Part shown: positions 1 through 7,523 of the stretch, one piece after another
How the letters are laid out: each line of letters starts with the position of its first letter
How positions within the stretch are numbered: position 1 is the stretch's first letter
NCBI RefSeq assembly: GCF_001956045.1
Contig: NZ_MRTH01000041.1
Span: 1 to 63,341, forward strand
DNA length: 63,341 bases
Reading direction: 5' to 3'
DNA from: Paenibacillus sp. FSL H7-0331
GTDB taxonomy: Bacteria; Bacillota; Bacilli; Paenibacillales; NBRC-103111
Notes under the pieces: model-generated
Database searches by the model: none
What the model was told of the DNA's origin: nothing
The model's input: the letters and a program-made list of their open reading frames with translations, nothing else
Position numbers and translations under genes: made by a program

Positions 1-291
1 ACCTTGCGTTCCCGTTTCTCCTGCTGGTCCTTGTGTTCCTTGTGCTCCTGTTAGTCCTTGCGTTCCCTGTGCTCCTGCTGGTCCTTGTGTTCCTTGTGCT
101 CCTGTTAGTCCTTGCGTTCCCTGTGCTCCTGTTGGTCCTTGCGTTCCCTGTGCTCCTGTTGGACCTTGCGTTCCCTGTGCTCCTGATGGTCCTCGGGTTC
201 CCGGTGTTCCTGCTGGCCCTTGCGTTCCCGATGCTCCTGCTGGTCCTTGCGTTCCTTGTGCTCCTGTTGGTCCTTGCGTTCCCTATACTCC
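1..291. repeat. Tandem 27-bp repeats coding for 9-residue collagen units
   Basis: On the minus strand the unit is three triplets, GAQ-GTQ-GPT with variants, repeated with a 27-bp period. On the plus strand it is seen as recurring TTGCGTTCCCTGTGCTCC. Single-base variants separate the copies. Such arrays change length easily by slippage or recombination, so the copy number may differ between strains and may be mis-assembled. Confidence 0.85.
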
Positions 292-558
292 CGTTACACC
301 CGTCGCACCCGCCGTTCCTGTTGCCCCTGTCGCACCTTTCGCTCCTGCTGGCCCTGTCCCGCCTTTCTCTCCCGCTGGTCCGGTCGCTCCTGTTGCTCCG
401 ACTGCTCCTTCGAGCCCTCGCGCGCCTGTTTCTCCAGCCGGTCCTACTGGTCCCTGCCGCCCTTGCGATCCTTCCGGCCCCACTGGTCCCTGGAGCCCTC
501 GCGGTCCTTCCGGCCCTTCGGGTCCCGGAGGGCCAGGAGGGCCGTTAAATTTACCCAT
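1..558 (-). pseudogene. Collagen-like Gly-X-Y repeat protein with in-frame TAG, cut by left edge
   Basis: Read on the minus strand from an ATG at 558 (Shine-Dalgarno GGGAGATG just upstream), the frame starts [12 protein letters not shown] and goes straight into Gly-X-Y triplets. After 91 codons it meets TAG at 283-285. Beyond the TAG the same frame keeps perfect Gly-X-Y triplets without another stop for 94 codons to the window edge. In the neighbouring repeats the codon at the TAG position is CAG (Gln), so one C-to-T change explains it. Collagen-like proteins of spore formers are often spore-surface filaments. This one shows no signal peptide or anchor before the triplets, and its 3' end lies outside the window. 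It may be a nonsense allele, a sequencing error or a readthrough site. I am sure of the collagen nature but not of whether it is expressed at full length. Confidence 0.85.
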
Positions 559-685
559 AGTCTCATCTCCCTATTATCAGATGTACTGCATCATATTTAA
601 AAGATTAATAACATAAACACAGTAAATGCCTATCTATCTTAAAAATAGGTGAATGCGGCCGTACATTCGCTGATTTTCTATACAA

Positions 686-718
686 CTATGCGATTGTCCT
701 ATGCACAGATGTCTATGC
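686..718. promoter_or_regulatory. Three iterated CTATGC hexamers
   Basis: CTATGC occurs at 686-691, 699-704 and 713-718, with a pitch of 13 and 14 bp, in the 203-bp gap between the divergent collagen-like and spore-coat-type genes. The regular spacing suggests a binding site for a shared regulator. No known operator was recognised, and no confident sigma-A promoter was seen in this gap. Confidence 0.3.
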
Positions 719-761
719 TAGCATTAACTAATAAAAGAGATTGAAGCTTAGGAGTGATGAG

Positions 762-1802
762 ATGGAGCAGCGCCCACTAATAGGTATTCTGGTAACTAAA
801 AGGAATAGTAGAAAAAGAATTTTGGAGCTTTGTCATCGTTATCACAATCTAAATCTGAAGCTTATCGCCTTTACACCGGCAGATATTATTTGGAAGGAAC
901 AACGTATTATTGGACTTGGCCTGAAAAAGGGTAGATGGACACAAAGTTCGTTTCCTTTTCCTTATGTCGTCTACAACCAGAGCTTCAACAAAAAAACTGT
1001 AACCACTCAACGCTTGGAGATGGTATTAGGCAGAAACAAATGTTTCAATAGTATCAATTTTTTCAATAAATGGGATCTCTATAACGTGTTAAAACAGTCA
1101 AATCTTAAATCCTGTGTCCCTGACACATTTTTATATCATGGAGTGAAGATATCAGAGCTATTAAAGAAATATAAACTGTTGTATATTAAACCTTACTACG
1201 GATGTAAGGGAAAGTCCGTATATCGGGTTGAGCTAACAGATCATGGAGATATTCATATCTCTTTACACAGCCTTGCTCCAAGAATCATTTGCAGAAAATA
1301 CGAAAACCTTCAGGAAAAATTGGATAAACTTCTTGGGCAAAAGAAGAAATACATCGTTCAGCAAGGGATTCGTATGAGTCAGCTTGATCAAAAATATTTT
1401 GATATTCGGGTCCTTGTCCAAAAAAATATTGTTGGAGAATGGACGGTTTCCAGCCTCGCCTGTAGAGTCGCATATAAACATTACTTCAACACAAGCATAT
1501 GTGAAGCCATGTATGATGCTGCAGAAATTCTTCCGCGTTTTTTCGCACCACTAAAAATGAATGAAATCCTTCAAACTTTGCAAGAGCTAAGTATAAATGC
1601 CGCATATGAGGCAGAAACACATATTGGTTCATTAGGAGAATTGAGCGTGGATTTTGTATTAGACGAACACAGTAAACTACGGATTATGGAGCTAAACGGA
1701 AAACCCCAGAAAAATATATATAAAGACCTTAAATCAATTAAACACACCAAACTAATTTATAGCAGACCCATGGAATATGCTTATTATCTCTCGCAAAATT
1801 GA
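762..1802 (+). CDS. YheC/YheD family spore-coat-associated ATP-grasp protein
   Basis: A 346-residue protein that begins MEQRPLIGILVTKRNS. Features typical of the YheC/YheD family are the ATP-grasp core YIKPYYGCKGKSVY near residue 150, the FDIRVLVQ segment near 215 and the C-terminal GELSVDFVLDE...IMELNGKP block, which supplies metal and ATP ligands. Relatives are associated with the endospore coat, and their ligase substrate is unknown. I chose the ATG at 762 because AGGAG at 750-754 sits 7 nt before it. An in-frame TTG at 741 lies upstream of that site. The gene is divergent from the collagen-like gene, which would suit a shared sporulation role. The family call is fairly firm and the reaction is unknown. 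Confidence 0.8.
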   Translation: MEQRPLIGILVTKRNSRKRILELCHRYHNLNLKLIAFTPADIIWKEQRIIGLGLKKGRWTQSSFPFPYVVYNQSFNKKTVTTQRLEMVLGRNKCFNSINFFNKWDLYNVLKQSNLKSCVPDTFLYHGVKISELLKKYKLLYIKPYYGCKGKSVYRVELTDHGDIHISLHSLAPRIICRKYENLQEKLDKLLGQKKKYIVQQGIRMSQLDQKYFDIRVLVQKNIVGEWTVSSLACRVAYKHYFNTSICEAMYDAAEILPRFFAPLKMNEILQTLQELSINAAYEAETHIGSLGELSVDFVLDEHSKLRIMELNGKPQKNIYKDLKSIKHTKLIYSRPMEYAYYLSQN

Positions 1803-1903
1803 AGGAGAACAAGTCGTTAGGAAGTTTTCGCGTATGATTTCATATAGATTTGTTCAGTGTTGTGTTGAGGTATCCGTTCTAAATTATTATAGATTTCATG
1901 CCA

Positions 1904-1937
1904 AAAAAGCTGCAGATTCGATAATCAGCAGCTTTTT
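1904..1937 (+). terminator. Rho-independent terminator after the ATP-grasp gene
   Basis: AAAAAGCTGC at 1904-1913 pairs with GCAGCTTTTT at 1928-1937 around a 14-nt loop, ending in five T. It lies 102 nt after the stop codon. Confidence 0.7.
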
Positions 1938-2041
1938 GATTACTATTAAACTTTAACATCCTCTGTGTCACACTTTACAAACCACTTCATTTTGCGTAAT
2001 CTAATTCAAGACTAACTTATAGAATAAAGGAGCCGCTCAGC

Positions 2042-2209
2042 ATGACAAAGGATCAAATCAAGGCAAGAATTGCCGAATTAAAATACGATTACATTCGTAT
2101 TCAAGAGGATATTGAAAAAACGGAGTCCACAGGTGGCAGTATAACCAACGCTGAACGCCAACTTCAAGCTATTGAGGATGAATTAAAGCTGCTTCATCAG
2201 CAGCAGTGA
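2042..2209 (+). CDS. Small coiled-coil protein, SE1832-like
   Basis: A 55-codon frame starting MTKDQIKARIAELKYDYIRI and ending ELKLLHQQQ, with AAAGGAG at 2026-2032 placed 9 nt before the ATG. The residues alternate charged and hydrophobic in a heptad-like pattern, with a STGG turn in the middle, so a short helical hairpin is likely. The pattern (AELKxDYIRIQxDxEKxESTG) resembles the small SE1832 family of Bacilli, whose function is not known to me. It stands alone between a terminator and the convergent ABC exporter genes. The strong ribosome site and the family resemblance make it a real gene. Confidence 0.7.
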   Translation: MTKDQIKARIAELKYDYIRIQEDIEKTESTGGSITNAERQLQAIEDELKLLHQQQ

Positions 2210-2236
2210 TCAATCATCAAACTTTTATTCCCCTGC

Positions 2237-4108
2237 TTAATCCAAAGCACCCTCCAAATTTTTGAACTGATTGTTAAACATTCGATTATAGGCGCCCTGT
2301 TCGTTGATCAAACGGTCATGGCTGCCTTGCTCCACAATCTCACCATGATCGATAACTGTGATCGTATCCGCATCGCGAATGGTGTTCAATCTGTGAGCAA
2401 TGATAAAGCTGGTGCGCCCCTGCATAATACTTAACAAAGCATCCTGGATATGAAGCTCAGTTCGTGTGTCAATGCTGCTCGTAGCTTCATCAAGAATTAA
2501 GATGGATGGCTTCGCTAATATTACCCGGGCAATAGCCAGAAGCTGCCGCTGTCCCTGACTAAGATTACCGCCATTCTCCGAAAGCAGCGATTCGTACTGA
2601 TTGGGCAGCCGTTTAATAAAAGCATCTGCATTGGCCATTACCGCCGCCGCCTCGATTTCCTCGTCCGTCGCATCCGATTTGCCATATTTGATATTTTCCT
2701 TGATTGTACCTGAGAATAAGTACGTATCCTGCAGCACGATCCCAAAGGCTTTTCTCAAGCTGTCCCTCGTATACTCCTTGATATCTCTACCATCAATCAG
2801 GATTCTTCCGCCTGTTACATCATAAAACCTCGTTACCAGATTGACGATTGTCGTTTTTCCAGCTCCTGTTGGTCCTACAAATGCGGTGCTGCTGCCTTCC
2901 TGCGATTCAAAGCTGATATTTTTCAGGATTGGCACATCAGGACGATAACCAAAGCTGACATTTTCAAATACGACATGACCTTTGGCGTTTTCCAAAGGGA
3001 TGGCGTTAGGGGCATCGGCCGTTTCCTCAAGCTCGTCAAGCACCTCAAATACACGCTCCGCTCCGGCAACACCGGATTGCAGCACGTTAAATATGTTGGC
3101 GATCTCATTGAGCGGTCTGACAAACTGCCGGGAGTAGCTCAGAAAGCTGGCAATAATACCGACTGTAATCAAACCTTTGACAGCAAGCACACCTCCTACT
3201 ACAGCAACCGCAGCAAAACCAATGTTGTTAATCACGGCGAGCAGCGGCATCAAAAAACCTGACCATATTTGCGCCTTCAGGCCCACCTCGCACAGCTTGG
3301 CATTTACAGCATCAAATTCTTCTATCGCTTTGTCTTCACGATTGAAGGCTTTGACCACCTCAATACCGGATATGGTCTCCTCGACATGACCATTCAGCTT
3401 GCCAAGCTGAACCTGCTGATCCTTGAACAGCACACTCGTTCTTTTTGTAATCGTACGAGCCAGTAAATAGACGAGCGGCACTGTAATCATACTGGCCAAG
3501 GTTAGTAATGGGCTTAAGATCAGCATCATCACCAAGGAACCGATAATCGCGATCGAGCCACCCATCAGCTGTGTGATGGATTGTGATAAGCTGCTGCTTA
3601 CATTTTCAATATCGTTGGACAATCGGCTCATAATTTCACCGTGCCTGCGAGAATCGAAATAGGCGAGCGGCAGCTTTTGCAGCTTTTCAAATAAGGCAGT
3701 TCGCAGCTTCATCACAATCCGTTGGGAAATACCCGCCATCAACCAGCCCTGCAAAAAGGTAAGCAGTGCATCAGCCACATAAGCAGCTATTAAAGCTATA
3801 ATGACCATTTCAAGCAGCTTGAAATTGACGGTTCCGGCGCTGCCGCTGGTCATCGTATCCACAGAGACACCAATTAGATAAGGTGCGGATAATGTGAGCG
3901 CTGAATCGATAACGACAAACATAAACACGATCATCAGCAGCTTTCTTTCACTGCCTACATAATGCCACAGCCGCCGCATGGTAGCTTTAAAGTTTTTGGG
4001 CTTGACTACAGCTCTCCCTCGATTCATCATTCCCGGTCTTCCCGCACCTGCCATCATGGGAATATCCGGCTGCACGGACGCTGGCTTCTGTTCATTTTTC
4101 TCCGGCAT
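2237..4108 (-). CDS. ABC exporter subunit, permease-ATPase fusion with canonical ATPase site
   Basis: A 623-residue half-transporter. It has a Pro/Gly-rich cytosolic N-terminus (about 50 residues), six predicted membrane helices (about 55-340) and a C-terminal ATPase with Walker A GPTGAGKTT, signature LSQGQRQ, Walker B ILILDE and switch histidine IIAHR. The catalytic Glu and His are intact, unlike in the upstream partner. Its ATG (4108) overlaps the partner's end by 17 nt and has AAAGGAG 10 nt upstream, so the two are co-translated. The pair resembles the heterodimeric YfiB/YfiC and BmrC/BmrD exporters, which usually carry drugs or lipids. The substrate is unknown. It is the last gene of the cluster that begins with the PadR regulator. 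Confidence 0.9.
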   Translation of the reverse strand: MPEKNEQKPASVQPDIPMMAGAGRPGMMNRGRAVVKPKNFKATMRRLWHYVGSERKLLMIVFMFVVIDSALTLSAPYLIGVSVDTMTSGSAGTVNFKLLEMVIIALIAAYVADALLTFLQGWLMAGISQRIVMKLRTALFEKLQKLPLAYFDSRRHGEIMSRLSNDIENVSSSLSQSITQLMGGSIAIIGSLVMMLILSPLLTLASMITVPLVYLLARTITKRTSVLFKDQQVQLGKLNGHVEETISGIEVVKAFNREDKAIEEFDAVNAKLCEVGLKAQIWSGFLMPLLAVINNIGFAAVAVVGGVLAVKGLITVGIIASFLSYSRQFVRPLNEIANIFNVLQSGVAGAERVFEVLDELEETADAPNAIPLENAKGHVVFENVSFGYRPDVPILKNISFESQEGSSTAFVGPTGAGKTTIVNLVTRFYDVTGGRILIDGRDIKEYTRDSLRKAFGIVLQDTYLFSGTIKENIKYGKSDATDEEIEAAAVMANADAFIKRLPNQYESLLSENGGNLSQGQRQLLAIARVILAKPSILILDEATSSIDTRTELHIQDALLSIMQGRTSFIIAHRLNTIRDADTITVIDHGEIVEQGSHDRLINEQGAYNRMFNNQFKNLEGALD

Positions 4109-5837
4109 TTTTGAGTGTCTCCTTTCCCATCTGGGATTGGAATATTTCCCGATAAACCTCGCAGCTTTTCATCAGCTCATCATGCTTGCCTGTACCGACA
4201 ATCTGACCTTGATCGAGCACAACAATCGTGTCAGCATCCATGACAGAGGTAATCCGCTGCGCAATAATGAGACAGGTGAGATCCTTGGCGTACAACTTCA
4301 AAGCACGCTTGATGTTGGCCTCAGTCGTGACGTCGACCGCGCTGGTACAGTCATCCAAAATCAAAATTTCCGGCTGCCTCACCAAGGCACGGGCTATGGA
4401 GACACGCTGCTTTTGCCCACCGGAGAAGTTAACACCATGCTGTCCCAGAACGGTCTCATAGCCCTCGGCAAAAGAACTGACGAAATCATGAGCATCGGCC
4501 ATTCGTGCCGCTCTCTCAACCTCTTCCATCGTAGCATCTTCTTTGCCAAATCGAATATTTTCGAGCACTGTGCCTGTAAACAGCATCGTTTTTTGCGGAA
4601 CAATGGCAATCTTTTCACGAAGCTGCTTCGGATCCATGTCTCTGACATCCTGCCCATTGACCCGAATCACGCCTGCGCTTACATCGTAAAAACGCGGAAT
4701 GAGCGACACCAGGCTGCTTTTCCCAGAGCCCGTAGACCCGATAATACCTACGGTTTCACCAGGCAAACAGGTCATTGTCAAATTTTTAATCACAGGCGGT
4801 CCGGACGTTCCAGCGTAAGAGAAGCTTACGTTCTCAAAATCGACTCTTCCCTTTATAGCTGTCGCGTTCATAGCTCCGTAATTTCCTGCCATCCCATTCT
4901 CCTGAATAAACACTTCATTAATACGTCCAGCCGAAGCCTTGGCTCTGACAAACATATTAAATACCATCGTGATCGTCATCAACGCGAACAATATCTGCGT
5001 CATATAGTTGACAAAAGCAATGATATGCCCGACCTGCATACTGCCAGAGCTGACTCGTAAACCTCCAAGCCAGATCACGGTTACGATCCCGAGATTCACC
5101 GTCAAGGTTATCGCAGGACTGAACACAGCCATAGCCCTCATCGCTATCGTGGAACGAGACTGATATTCCTGATTGGCTTGATCGAATTTATTAACCTCAT
5201 AATCAAAACGGTTGAACGCCCTGACCACTCTGACGCCGGACAAATATTCTCTCATCACACTGTTAACACGATCCAGCGCCTTTTGCACCTTGATAAAAAA
5301 AGGAAAGCCTATCTTCATATTAATAAAGATTAATATGCCGACAATCGGTACAACGACAACAAGCACCAACGATAGATGAGGATTCAGGCGGACAGCCATA
5401 ATCAGTGCACCGATACAGAGCAAGGGCGCCTTGGCAAAAATCCGCATAAGTCCGTTCGCAAAGTTTTGTACCTGGGTGACATCGCTGGTCAGTCGGGTGA
5501 TCAACGCAGCACGATCAAATTTGTCGATATTCTCAAATGAAAGCGATTGAATTTTACGAAATAAATCGGAACGCAGCTCGGCAGCAAACCTTTGGGATAC
5601 ATGGGTTGCCAGAATGTTCCGCATGGAAGCGGATACCGCACCGACTGCCGTAATCAGCAGCATAAGACCGCCCATACGCAAGACAAAATCCAATTGCTGT
5701 TCGGCTACGCCTACATCGATAATTTCAGCCATAACGCTTGGCAGCAGTAAATCGCATATGGCTTCTAAAGTCAGAAATGCAAAGGCAACACTGAAAAGCT
5801 TCCAATACTTACCTGCATAGCTATGTAAAAATTGCAT
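4092..5837 (-). CDS. ABC exporter subunit with degenerate ATPase site
   Basis: A 581-residue permease-ATPase fusion with six membrane helices (about 10-310), Walker A GSTGSGKSS and signature FSGGQKQR. The Walker B motif reads ILILDD, with Asp instead of the catalytic Glu, and the switch motif reads IIAQR, with Gln instead of His. Heterodimeric exporters of the TM287/288 and BmrCD type carry just such a degenerate subunit next to a canonical one, and the downstream gene supplies the canonical one. I set the start at ATG 5837, because GGAGGAG lies 9 nt before it. An in-frame TTG at 5855 overlaps that site. The SGNH hydrolase gene ends 48 nt upstream. Confidence 0.9.
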   Translation of the reverse strand: MQFLHSYAGKYWKLFSVAFAFLTLEAICDLLLPSVMAEIIDVGVAEQQLDFVLRMGGLMLLITAVGAVSASMRNILATHVSQRFAAELRSDLFRKIQSLSFENIDKFDRAALITRLTSDVTQVQNFANGLMRIFAKAPLLCIGALIMAVRLNPHLSLVLVVVVPIVGILIFINMKIGFPFFIKVQKALDRVNSVMREYLSGVRVVRAFNRFDYEVNKFDQANQEYQSRSTIAMRAMAVFSPAITLTVNLGIVTVIWLGGLRVSSGSMQVGHIIAFVNYMTQILFALMTITMVFNMFVRAKASAGRINEVFIQENGMAGNYGAMNATAIKGRVDFENVSFSYAGTSGPPVIKNLTMTCLPGETVGIIGSTGSGKSSLVSLIPRFYDVSAGVIRVNGQDVRDMDPKQLREKIAIVPQKTMLFTGTVLENIRFGKEDATMEEVERAARMADAHDFVSSFAEGYETVLGQHGVNFSGGQKQRVSIARALVRQPEILILDDCTSAVDVTTEANIKRALKLYAKDLTCLIIAQRITSVMDADTIVVLDQGQIVGTGKHDELMKSCEVYREIFQSQMGKETLKNAGEK

Positions 5838-5885
5838 GGAGCTACTCTCCTCCAATCGCCACAGTCTGAAGCTTTTCTTTTCATG

Positions 5886-6524
5886 CTAGCTGTTCAGAGC
5901 ACCTACCGTCTGCAGCCAGGCTTTAGCAATCAGTGCGTGTCCCCCTGGAGATGGATGCACACCGTCCGGTGCCCAGAAAGCAGCAACCGCACGTGTAGAA
6001 GCCTGCGCAAATAAACCGTCCAGACAAACCAGTCTGGCTCCGAACTCTACAGCCAATTCACGAACAACCGTAATTTTCGGATCCAAATCTTCCCTCCAGC
6101 GCTTACGATCCTCCGGTACTGGCAGCAGGAACGGTTCGATCAGAACAAGTCTAGCTCCTGTCGCAGCCACCGTTTCTCTCAGCAGCTTACGATAACCTTC
6201 AGCGAATTGCTCTGTAGAGGTTGGATCATTACGGTCATATCGACGCCAAGTATCATTAATTCCAATATAAATCGATACCACATTAGGCTTCAAATCGATA
6301 CAATCCTGCTGCCAGCGCTGCTGCAAATCGACAACGCGGTTGCCACTAATGCCTCGGTTTATAAATATCGCTTGCTTTTCTGGGTATAGAGCTGAAAATT
6401 GCGCAGCTGCCATTAACGCATAACCTTTGCCGAGATCATCCGATTTGTCGCGGTTCCGACCTGCATCGGTAATACTATCTCCTTGAAATAACACTACATC
6501 TCCCTGCTGAATCCATGCTTCCAT
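5886..6524 (-). CDS. SGNH/GDSL hydrolase
   Basis: A 212-residue protein with the four SGNH blocks: GDSIT (catalytic Ser, about residue 17), a Gly in INRGISG, Asn in GIND near residue 94, and DGVHPSPGGH with the catalytic Asp and His near residue 195. There is no signal peptide, so it acts in the cytosol. Family members are esterases or acetyl-hydrolases of carbohydrates or lipids, and the substrate cannot be read here. GGAGGAAG precedes the ATG. It lies between the PadR regulator and the ABC exporter on the same strand, and also seems to have its own promoter at 6578-6586. Confidence 0.85.
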   Translation of the reverse strand: MEAWIQQGDVVLFQGDSITDAGRNRDKSDDLGKGYALMAAAQFSALYPEKQAIFINRGISGNRVVDLQQRWQQDCIDLKPNVVSIYIGINDTWRRYDRNDPTSTEQFAEGYRKLLRETVAATGARLVLIEPFLLPVPEDRKRWREDLDPKITVVRELAVEFGARLVCLDGLFAQASTRAVAAFWAPDGVHPSPGGHALIAKAWLQTVGALNS

Positions 6525-6577
6525 CGGCTACTTCCTCCTAAGGTTCAATACGAATAGGTATAAAAAAAGCTTTGATT

Positions 6578-6586
6578 ATTATACCA
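6578..6586 (-). promoter_or_regulatory. Extended -10 promoter for the SGNH gene
   Basis: On the minus strand this reads TGGTATAAT, a perfect TGn extension plus TATAAT. No good -35 is visible at the right distance, which is common for extended -10 promoters. It lies about 55 nt before the SGNH start. Confidence 0.5.
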
Positions 6587-6639
6587 TATTTTTGAAAAGC
6601 AACAGCTACTAAATATGACTTTGATGTCGTTGTTACAAA

Positions 6640-7338
6640 TTAAAGTTTGTCCTCTTGATTGTCGTCCGTTAGTGAATCCGTTTCTGTTCGCTGAGCAGCT
6701 TTGTCATCCATACTGGGATTCGGGACAGAAACCAAAAATTGTTTCAAATCGTTTTGAAAATTGGTCATTATTTCTTGAAACTGAGCTGCATGCTTGGAGG
6801 CGGGGTTTTCCTGTACTGCTTCTGCTGCTCTCGCCATTATATAAATGACTTCAGACCATTCCTTCATAAAACCACGCAAATCACGCCTTCTATGGCCACC
6901 ACCGGAATGCCTATGTCGTCCGGGACGTTCCCAGTGATCCTCTGGCTGTTTGTTCTCTTCACTTTCTCTTTCACGAAGAGCTGCCAGTCCCTCATCCGTT
7001 ATTCGGTAAAGCTTCTTACCATCAGCTTCATCAATGAAGCCTAAAATAAGTTTCATGTCTTCTAGCAACTGTAAATTAGGGTAGATAGAACCTGCACTGG
7101 GGGTGTACAAGCCACCTGTCTTCTCTTCCATAGCCTTGATCAGCTGATAACCGTGCATCGGCACCAAGGCCAACAACTCCAGTAAAGCGAATTTGAACTC
7201 CCCACGCTCAAAAAAACGACGTTTGCCTTCCCCCCGTCCTCCAAAACCACCGTGCGAACCGCCATGACGGTACCTCAAAAACTTCTCTTCATGAGCAACA
7301 CCTTTTCGTCCATAATGACGTCCATGGTTAAATCTCAT
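6640..7338 (-). CDS. PadR family transcriptional regulator
   Basis: A 232-residue protein. After a basic, His/Gly-rich N-terminus (about 45 residues) comes the PadR winged helix: FALLELLALVPMHGYQLIKA, then SAGSIYPNLQLLED and LYRITDEG. The C-terminal helical part would form the dimer. A second His/Arg-rich stretch (RHRHSGGGHRRR) follows the DNA-binding domain. PadR proteins repress drug exporters and stress genes until a ligand binds. The ATG at 7338 is chosen because GAGGAG lies about 10 nt before it. The TTG at 7356 overlaps the ribosome site. Its promoter holds two palindromic operators, so it probably represses itself and perhaps the downstream exporter. Confidence 0.88.
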   Translation of the reverse strand: MRFNHGRHYGRKGVAHEEKFLRYRHGGSHGGFGGRGEGKRRFFERGEFKFALLELLALVPMHGYQLIKAMEEKTGGLYTPSAGSIYPNLQLLEDMKLILGFIDEADGKKLYRITDEGLAALRERESEENKQPEDHWERPGRHRHSGGGHRRRDLRGFMKEWSEVIYIMARAAEAVQENPASKHAAQFQEIMTNFQNDLKQFLVSVPNPSMDDKAAQRTETDSLTDDNQEDKL

Positions 7339-7356
7339 ATTATGTTCACTCCTCAA

Positions 7357-7399
7357 TACGATATATCGTAATAATATAACGATATATCGTATTCATCAA
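7357..7399 (-). promoter_or_regulatory. padR promoter with two palindromic operators
   Basis: On the minus strand, TTGATG (7394-7399) and TATTAT (7371-7376) are separated by 17 bp. A 12-bp perfect palindrome ACGATATATCGT (7379-7390) fills the spacer. A 14-bp perfect palindrome TACGATATATCGTA (7357-7370) lies directly after the -10 over the expected start of transcription. The centres are 21 bp apart, or two helical turns. The placement suits autorepression by the PadR protein encoded immediately downstream. Confidence 0.8.
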
Positions 7400-7442
7400 C
7401 AACCTTTTGTATTCTATTTTCTTTAATACCGATATGAGCACA

Positions 7443-7469
7443 AAAAAGGAGATCTAAGATCTCCTTTTT
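7443..7469 (-). terminator. Terminator of the seven-gene sugar operon
   Basis: AAAAAGGAGATCT at 7443-7455 and AGATCTCCTTTTT at 7457-7469 form an almost loop-free palindromic stem flanked by A and T runs. It works in either direction. On the minus strand it follows the last dehydrogenase gene by about 55 nt. Confidence 0.7.
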
Positions 7470-7523
7470 CTGTAATTCCGATGAACAAGTCAAGCTCCAC
7501 AGGTGGGATTTACAATTGGCTTC

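Noticed and set aside
1..291. Possible CRISPR array because of regular short repeats
   Set aside because: The 27-bp units are directly adjacent, without unique spacers, and encode collagen triplets.
33..600. Two long plus-strand frames rich in Leu/Val/Pro or Arg/Ser/Cys
   Set aside because: They are mirror frames of the 27-bp collagen repeats. The minus strand has perfect Gly-X-Y triplets and a ribosome site.
3978..5060. 360-codon plus-strand frame antisense to the ABC exporter genes
   Set aside because: It lies over two ATPase genes with all motifs in place. Its protein shows no recognisable domain and no ribosome site.
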